This document shows, in pieces, positions 9,218 through 13,057 of a stretch of 13,057 nucleotides of DNA. The stretch comes from Jimgerdemannia flammicorona (taxonomy: Eukaryota > Mucoromycota > Endogonomycetes > Endogonales > Endogonaceae), in the NCBI GenBank assembly GCA_003990745.1, contig RBNI01005070.1, positions 1-13,057 of the forward strand, given 5' to 3'. The stretch's first letter is position 1. Each line of letters begins with the position of its first letter. The translations under genes and the position numbers were made by a program. Below the pieces are notes generated by a model. The model saw nothing but the letters and a program-made list of their open reading frames with translations. It was not told where the DNA came from and did not search any database.

Positions 9218-9334
9218 ATGCAGCACGCCACTCGGCCCGTATCGTTTGGTAGAAAATCATGGCCACAACCACAAATTCAGACGAAGTCAATGTCGACGAG
9301 GTGTTCGATACCCTGGAAATTCCCTTCAAAATAG
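9218..9334 (+). promoter_or_regulatory. Upstream ORF overlapping the start of the repeat-protein gene
   Basis: An ATG at 9218 opens a 38-codon frame that ends at TAG 9332-9334, out of frame with and overlapping the main start at 9259. If the transcript includes this ATG, ribosomes starting here would miss the main start, which would lower its translation. Its context is ACC-ATG-C, while the main start has AATC-ATG-G. Whether it is in the mature leader depends on the unknown transcription start. Confidence 0.3.
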
Positions 9335-12300
9335 GAGAAGATACCATCGAAGAACCAACCTCTGTAATCAAAGAGGACAAAGAGGTCGTGCCGGAGATAG
9401 ATTTCATAGAGAAGCGTAATTACACATACCCGCCCCTAAATCCGAATTCAGATCCGAGACGGGCCGAGGATTTCAACACGCCCAACGAAGAAGTGACCGT
9501 CGTCAACGAAGAACCAACTTCTACAACCACAGAGGAGGGCGAGCCGGAAATAGATTTCGAAAACCTCGATGAACGGCGTAATTACACATACCCGCCCCCA
9601 ACTCCGAATTCAGATCCAGCCATGGCCGACCTTCGTAATGGAGTCCCGAGACGGGCCGGGGATTTGAATACGCCCAACGAAGTGACCATCGTCAACGAAG
9701 AACCAACCTCGACAACCACAGAGGAGGTCTTGCCGGAAATAGATTTTTTCGAAGAGCGGCGTAATTACACATACCCGCCCCCAGAGGATTTAAACACGTC
9801 TTTCGAGGGCGCCGCCGGCAACAAAAACAATACAGACCAGCCGTTGAAAGCAGCTTCTCCATCGCCCGGCAATGCATCCCCAGCCCAACCGGATGGGCCG
9901 AGAACCGACGACGCCGTAGTTGGTAAATCGGTGACAACAATGCCATCTCCAGGAAAAGTTGACACATACCCGCCAATGGCCACAACCGCAAATTCAGATT
10001 CACCCAAGGCCGATCCTGGTGATACAGTCCTAGGGCGAGCTGAGGATTTGAACACACCCAACGAGAGCGCCGCCGGTAACAAAAACAATACAGACCAGCC
10101 GTTGAAAGCAGCTTCTCCGTCGCCCGGCAATGCGTCCCGAGCCCGACCGGATGGGCCGAGAACCGACGACACCGTAGTTGGTGAATCGGTGACAACAATG
10201 CCATCCCCAGGAAAAGTTGACACATACCCGCCAAAGGCCACAACCGCAAATTCAGATTCACCCAAGGCCGAACTCGGTGATACAGTCCCGAGACGACCTG
10301 AGGATTTGAACCCGCCCAACGAGGGCGCCGCCGGTAAACAAAACAATACAGACCAGCTATTGAAAGCAGCTTCTCCGTCGCTCGGCAATGCATCCCGAGC
10401 CCAACCGGATGGGCCAAGAATCGACGACGCCGTAGTTGGTAAATCGGTGACAACAATGCCATCCCCAGGAAAAGTTGATACATACCTGCCAAAGGTCACA
10501 ACCGCAAATCCAGATCCACCCAAGGCCGACCTCGGCGATACAGTCCCGAGACGAGCCGAGGATTTGGACCCGCCCATTGAGGGCGCCGCCGGTAACAAAA
10601 ACAATACAGACCAGCCGTTGAAAGCAGCTTCTCCGTCGCCTGGCAATGCATCCCGAGCCCAACCGGATGGACCGAGAACCGACGACGCCGTAGTTGGTGA
10701 ATCGGTGACAACAATGCTATCCCCAGGAAAAGATGACACATACCTGCCAAAGGCCACAGCGGCAAATTCAGATCCACCCAAGGCCGAACTCGGTGATACA
10801 TTCCCGAGACGACCTGAGGATTTGAATCCGCCCAACGAGGGCGCCGCCGGTAACAAAAACAATACAGACCAGCCGTTGAAAGCAGCTTCTTCGTCGCCGG
10901 GTAATGCGTCCCGAGCCCAACCGGATGGGCCGAGAAACGACGACGCCGTAGTTGGTGAATCAGTGACAACAATGCCATCCCCAGGAAAAGTTGACACATA
11001 CCCGTTAAGGGCCACAACCGCAAATTCAGATCCACCCAAGGCCGACCTCGGTGATGCAGCCCCGAGACGAGCCGAGGATTTGAACCCGCCCAACGAGGGC
11101 GCCGCCGGCAATAAAAACAATGCAGACCAGCCATTGAAAGCAGCCTCTCAGTCGCCCGGCAATGCATCCCGAGCCCAACCGGATGGGCCGAGAAACGACG
11201 ACGCCGTAGTTGGTAAATCGGTGACAACAATGCCATCCCCAGGAAAAGTTGACACATACCTGCCAATGGCCACAATCGCAAATTTAGATTCACCCAAGGC
11301 CGGCTTCGGTGGTGCAGTCCCGAGACGAGCCGGTGATTTGAACCCGCCCAACGAGGGCGCCGCCGGCAATAAAAACAATGCAGACCAGCCATTGAAAGCA
11401 GCCTCTCAGTCGCCCAGCAATGCATTCCGAACCCAACTGGATAGGCCGAGAACCGTCAACACCGTAGTTGGTAAATCGGTGACAACAATGCCATCCCCAG
11501 GAAAAGTTGACAAATACTCACCAAAGGCCACAACCGCAAATTCACCCAAGGCCGACCGGGTCAAGGATATGAACACGCCCAACAACGGCGGTGCCGGCAA
11601 CAACAATGCAGACAAGCCATTGAAAGCAACCCCTCAGTCGCCCGGTAATACATTCGGAACCCAACTGGATGAGCCGAGAGCCGTCGGCGCCGTATTTGGT
11701 GGCACCACCGTCGCTGGGGCTCGGCTGGTTGGTCCATTGAAAAACGACGCCCAAGAAACCATAATCGGAAACGACCGGACACAGTTCAATGACTCAATCG
11801 TCATCGACATGATCAATAATGTGATCAACACTGAGTCGACGTCGATCGTCGCCGTTGACAATTCCGGCGATGGCAATCACTTTGCGACGTTGCACAGAGA
11901 TGGCAGTTCTGCCGCATGGAAATACTCGGAGGACTCAAAAACATGGACTAGAACCGCACAGCCGAAAAGTCCAGCCGATCTCTACGATATAATATCAATA
12001 TCTCGCAATGGTGAATACATCGCGCTGTCGAAATGGTGCCTGGGGCGCAGCAAACCATATCCATTCGGAGGTCCGTTTGAACTTCCACCATCAACCCTGT
12101 TTCGCTCCCAGACAGACCTCCGCTCGGGCTTCGAACCGTCGTTAAATAATGCGGGGGAGCACGGAGTATTGAATGCGAACGCACAATTCACTCTGATTGC
12201 CACTCAGAACACCAACTTCCGAAAGCCGAAAAGCCTAAGGGAGCTCTACGGCGGTGCGATTTTCACCGACGACGGGAAGTACCTCGTCATTTACAACGAC

Positions 12301-13057
12301 GAAGTCATCGTTACATTCGACACAGCCACTTGGCGGCGCAAAAAAAGATTCGATGTCAGATATTACCCCCATCAGTCTTCTTTGCAACCTTTACTCAAAG
12401 GTGGCCTCTTCCACACCAAAACTCGCACCACACCGCTGACGATTTGGCCGATAGATGGACACAGTGCCAAAATCACCATTCACGACAAATACCACCAAGA
12501 CAATTTGGCGCCGAGGTTTTTTGGTGTGGTAAAGACCTCCTGCTCAGTGCTTTTGATGATGCAAAAGAAACAGGATAAACACTACGTCACAGGAATATCT
12601 GTTGAAACAGGAACGATATTATTTGAGAAGCTCACGGATTTACTCCCTCAGCAGCTCTCGGACTCACCTATTCGTGCGATCGAGTCATGGATCAATTTAC
12701 ACAACAGACTTCCACCGGTCGCCGACATGGCAACTACTGCCGTCTCAAACGAACACATTGATCCCTATACCGGCATCAACGTGAATAATGTGAAAGGAAG
12801 ATCGGATGAGGGCGATGAAGTTAGAGGATTATTTTATTCCAGCGGCCGGGCTATATTCTCAAGGAAGTCTCCGCTCGATGAAATAGAGGAATTCAACCTC
12901 GAAAGCGTAAATCTGACAACATCAGGTCAGGGGGAACAATTCCTCTTGACTGATTCGTTCTATGTCGATGTCAATCCTTCAAGCTCGGAGCCCCGTGGCT
13001 CGTCGGCGGACTTGCCAACTTGTGTGATAAACTGCTATCTCGGCATCAAAGTCAAAC
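9259..13057 (+). CDS. Large tandem-repeat protein with unknown C-terminal domain, 3' end outside window
   Basis: A single frame runs from ATG 9259, just after an in-frame TAG at 9250-9252, to the right edge without a stop: 1266 codons plus one base, and no intron. Residues 1-30 are unique. Residues 31-175 hold three diverged copies of a shorter unit marked by EEPTS, PEIDF and NYTYPP. Residues 176-769 are seven copies of an 86-residue Pro/Ala/Asp/Asn-rich repeat, the last shortened, followed by a decayed eighth to about 818. Residues 819-1266 are non-repetitive and look folded. Segments such as NSGDGNHFATL (868), SRNGEYIALS (915) and TDDGKYLVIYND (1003) resemble beta-propeller blade edges of WD40 type, which is my inference. 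No signal peptide or membrane segment is visible in the part present, so a cytoplasmic or nuclear site is likeliest. The function is unknown. Long minus-strand open frames over the array are shadows caused by its 86-codon period. Confidence 0.87.
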   Translation, partial: MATTTNSDEVNVDEVFDTLEIPFKIGEDTIEEPTSVIKEDKEVVPEIDFIEKRNYTYPPLNPNSDPRRAEDFNTPNEEVTVVNEEPTSTTTEEGEPEIDFENLDERRNYTYPPPTPNSDPAMADLRNGVPRRAGDLNTPNEVTIVNEEPTSTTTEEVLPEIDFFEERRNYTYPPPEDLNTSFEGAAGNKNNTDQPLKAASPSPGNASPAQPDGPRTDDAVVGKSVTTMPSPGKVDTYPPMATTANSDSPKADPGDTVLGRAEDLNTPNESAAGNKNNTDQPLKAASPSPGNASRARPDGPRTDDTVVGESVTTMPSPGKVDTYPPKATTANSDSPKAELGDTVPRRPEDLNPPNEGAAGKQNNTDQLLKAASPSLGNASRAQPDGPRIDDAVVGKSVTTMPSPGKVDTYLPKVTTANPDPPKADLGDTVPRRAEDLDPPIEGAAGNKNNTDQPLKAASPSPGNASRAQPDGPRTDDAVVGESVTTMLSPGKDDTYLPKATAANSDPPKAELGDTFPRRPEDLNPPNEGAAGNKNNTDQPLKAASSSPGNASRAQPDGPRNDDAVVGESVTTMPSPGKVDTYPLRATTANSDPPKADLGDAAPRRAEDLNPPNEGAAGNKNNADQPLKAASQSPGNASRAQPDGPRNDDAVVGKSVTTMPSPGKVDTYLPMATIANLDSPKAGFGGAVPRRAGDLNPPNEGAAGNKNNADQPLKAASQSPSNAFRTQLDRPRTVNTVVGKSVTTMPSPGKVDKYSPKATTANSPKADRVKDMNTPNNGGAGNNNADKPLKATPQSPGNTFGTQLDEPRAVGAVFGGTTVAGARLVGPLKNDAQETIIGNDRTQFNDSIVIDMINNVINTESTSIVAVDNSGDGNHFATLHRDGSSAAWKYSEDSKTWTRTAQPKSPADLYDIISISRNGEYIALSKWCLGRSKPYPFGGPFELPPSTLFRSQTDLRSGFEPSLNNAGEHGVLNANAQFTLIATQNTNFRKPKSLRELYGGAIFTDDGKYLVIYNDEVIVTFDTATWRRKKRFDVRYYPHQSSLQPLLKGGLFHTKTRTTPLTIWPIDGHSAKITIHDKYHQDNLAPRFFGVVKTSCSVLLMMQKKQDKHYVTGISVETGTILFEKLTDLLPQQLSDSPIRAIESWINLHNRLPPVADMATTAVSNEHIDPYTGINVNNVKGRSDEGDEVRGLFYSSGRAIFSRKSPLDEIEEFNLESVNLTTSGQGEQFLLTDSFYVDVNPSSSEPRGSSADLPTCVINCYLGIKVK
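9349..9783 (+). repeat. N-terminal degenerate repeat block (two full units and one partial)
   Basis: Units begin at 9349, 9508 and 9697 with EEPTS and contain PEIDF and RRNYTYPP or KRNYTYPP, then an RRA-x-D-F/L-NTPNE segment. The first two are 53 and 63 codons; the third breaks off after NYTYPPP and runs straight into EDLN of the main array. The PNSDP and RRAGDLNTPNE pieces also occur in the 258-base units, so this block and the main array seem to share an ancestor. Confidence 0.8.
9784..11712 (+). repeat. 258-base (86-codon) in-frame tandem repeat array
   Basis: Unit starts (the EDLN, GDLN or KDMN codons) lie at 9784, 10042, 10300, 10558, 10816, 11074, 11332 and 11566. Six units are exactly 258 bases, the seventh is 234 (24 bases missing near its end), and the eighth decays by about 11712. 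Anchor GTTGACACATAC-type sequences recur at 9961, 10219, 10477, 10735, 10993, 11251 and 11509. Units differ by scattered substitutions only, never by frame-breaking changes. Units 2 and 4 share AELGDT and end RRP, while units 3 and 5 share ADLGD and end RRA. Confidence 0.95.

Noticed and set aside
9784..11565. Array as a KEX2-processed secreted peptide precursor, because of RR at unit ends
   Set aside because: There is no signal peptide at the N-terminus, and the large folded-looking C-terminal region does not fit such precursors.
1..13057. tRNA, rRNA or CRISPR features
   Set aside because: No tRNA B-box of the GGTTCGA-type with a cloverleaf, no rRNA core sequence and no short direct repeats with unique spacers were seen. 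The only regular array is protein-coding.

Overview
This window reads as nuclear DNA from a eukaryotic microbe, most likely a filamentous fungus. The support is a gene with three GT-AG introns of 132 to 212 bases, exons rich in C- or G-ending codons, and AT-rich intergenic DNA full of A and T homopolymers. The intron sizes and long AT-rich spacers would fit an early-diverging lineage such as Mucoromycota, but that placement is only an impression. There is no sign of prokaryotic operons, ribosome binding sites, tRNA or rRNA genes, or CRISPR.

Layout. (1) Bases 1-506 hold the 3' end of a plus-strand gene cut by the left edge; two reading frames compete there. (2) Bases 507-4870 are mostly gene-poor, with a 51-base poly(A) tract, C/T and AAAT low-complexity runs, a small palindrome and one stretch (about 3564-3893) that looks coding but cannot be joined into a gene. 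(3) Bases 5002-6772 form a complete four-exon gene for a 419-residue protein. Its C-terminal half has the WRN/RNase D-type 3'-5' exonuclease fold, but nearly all catalytic acidic residues are replaced, so it is probably a pseudo-exonuclease. (4) Bases 6773-8850 are intergenic, with a possible coding relic on the minus strand near 6903-7063. (5) Bases 8951-9059 look like an intron in the 5' leader of the next gene. (6) From 9259 to the right edge one plus-strand frame stays open for 1266 codons without a stop. It encodes a short N-terminal repeat block, then a tandem array of 86-residue (258-base) repeats, then about 450 non-repetitive residues with hints of a beta-propeller. The gene continues past the window.

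The two best findings are the repeat-array protein and the catalytically degenerate exonuclease-fold protein. The array has exact codon phase, signs of a two-unit duplication block and a conserved SPGK motif in every full unit. Nothing in the sequence shows that these two genes act together.
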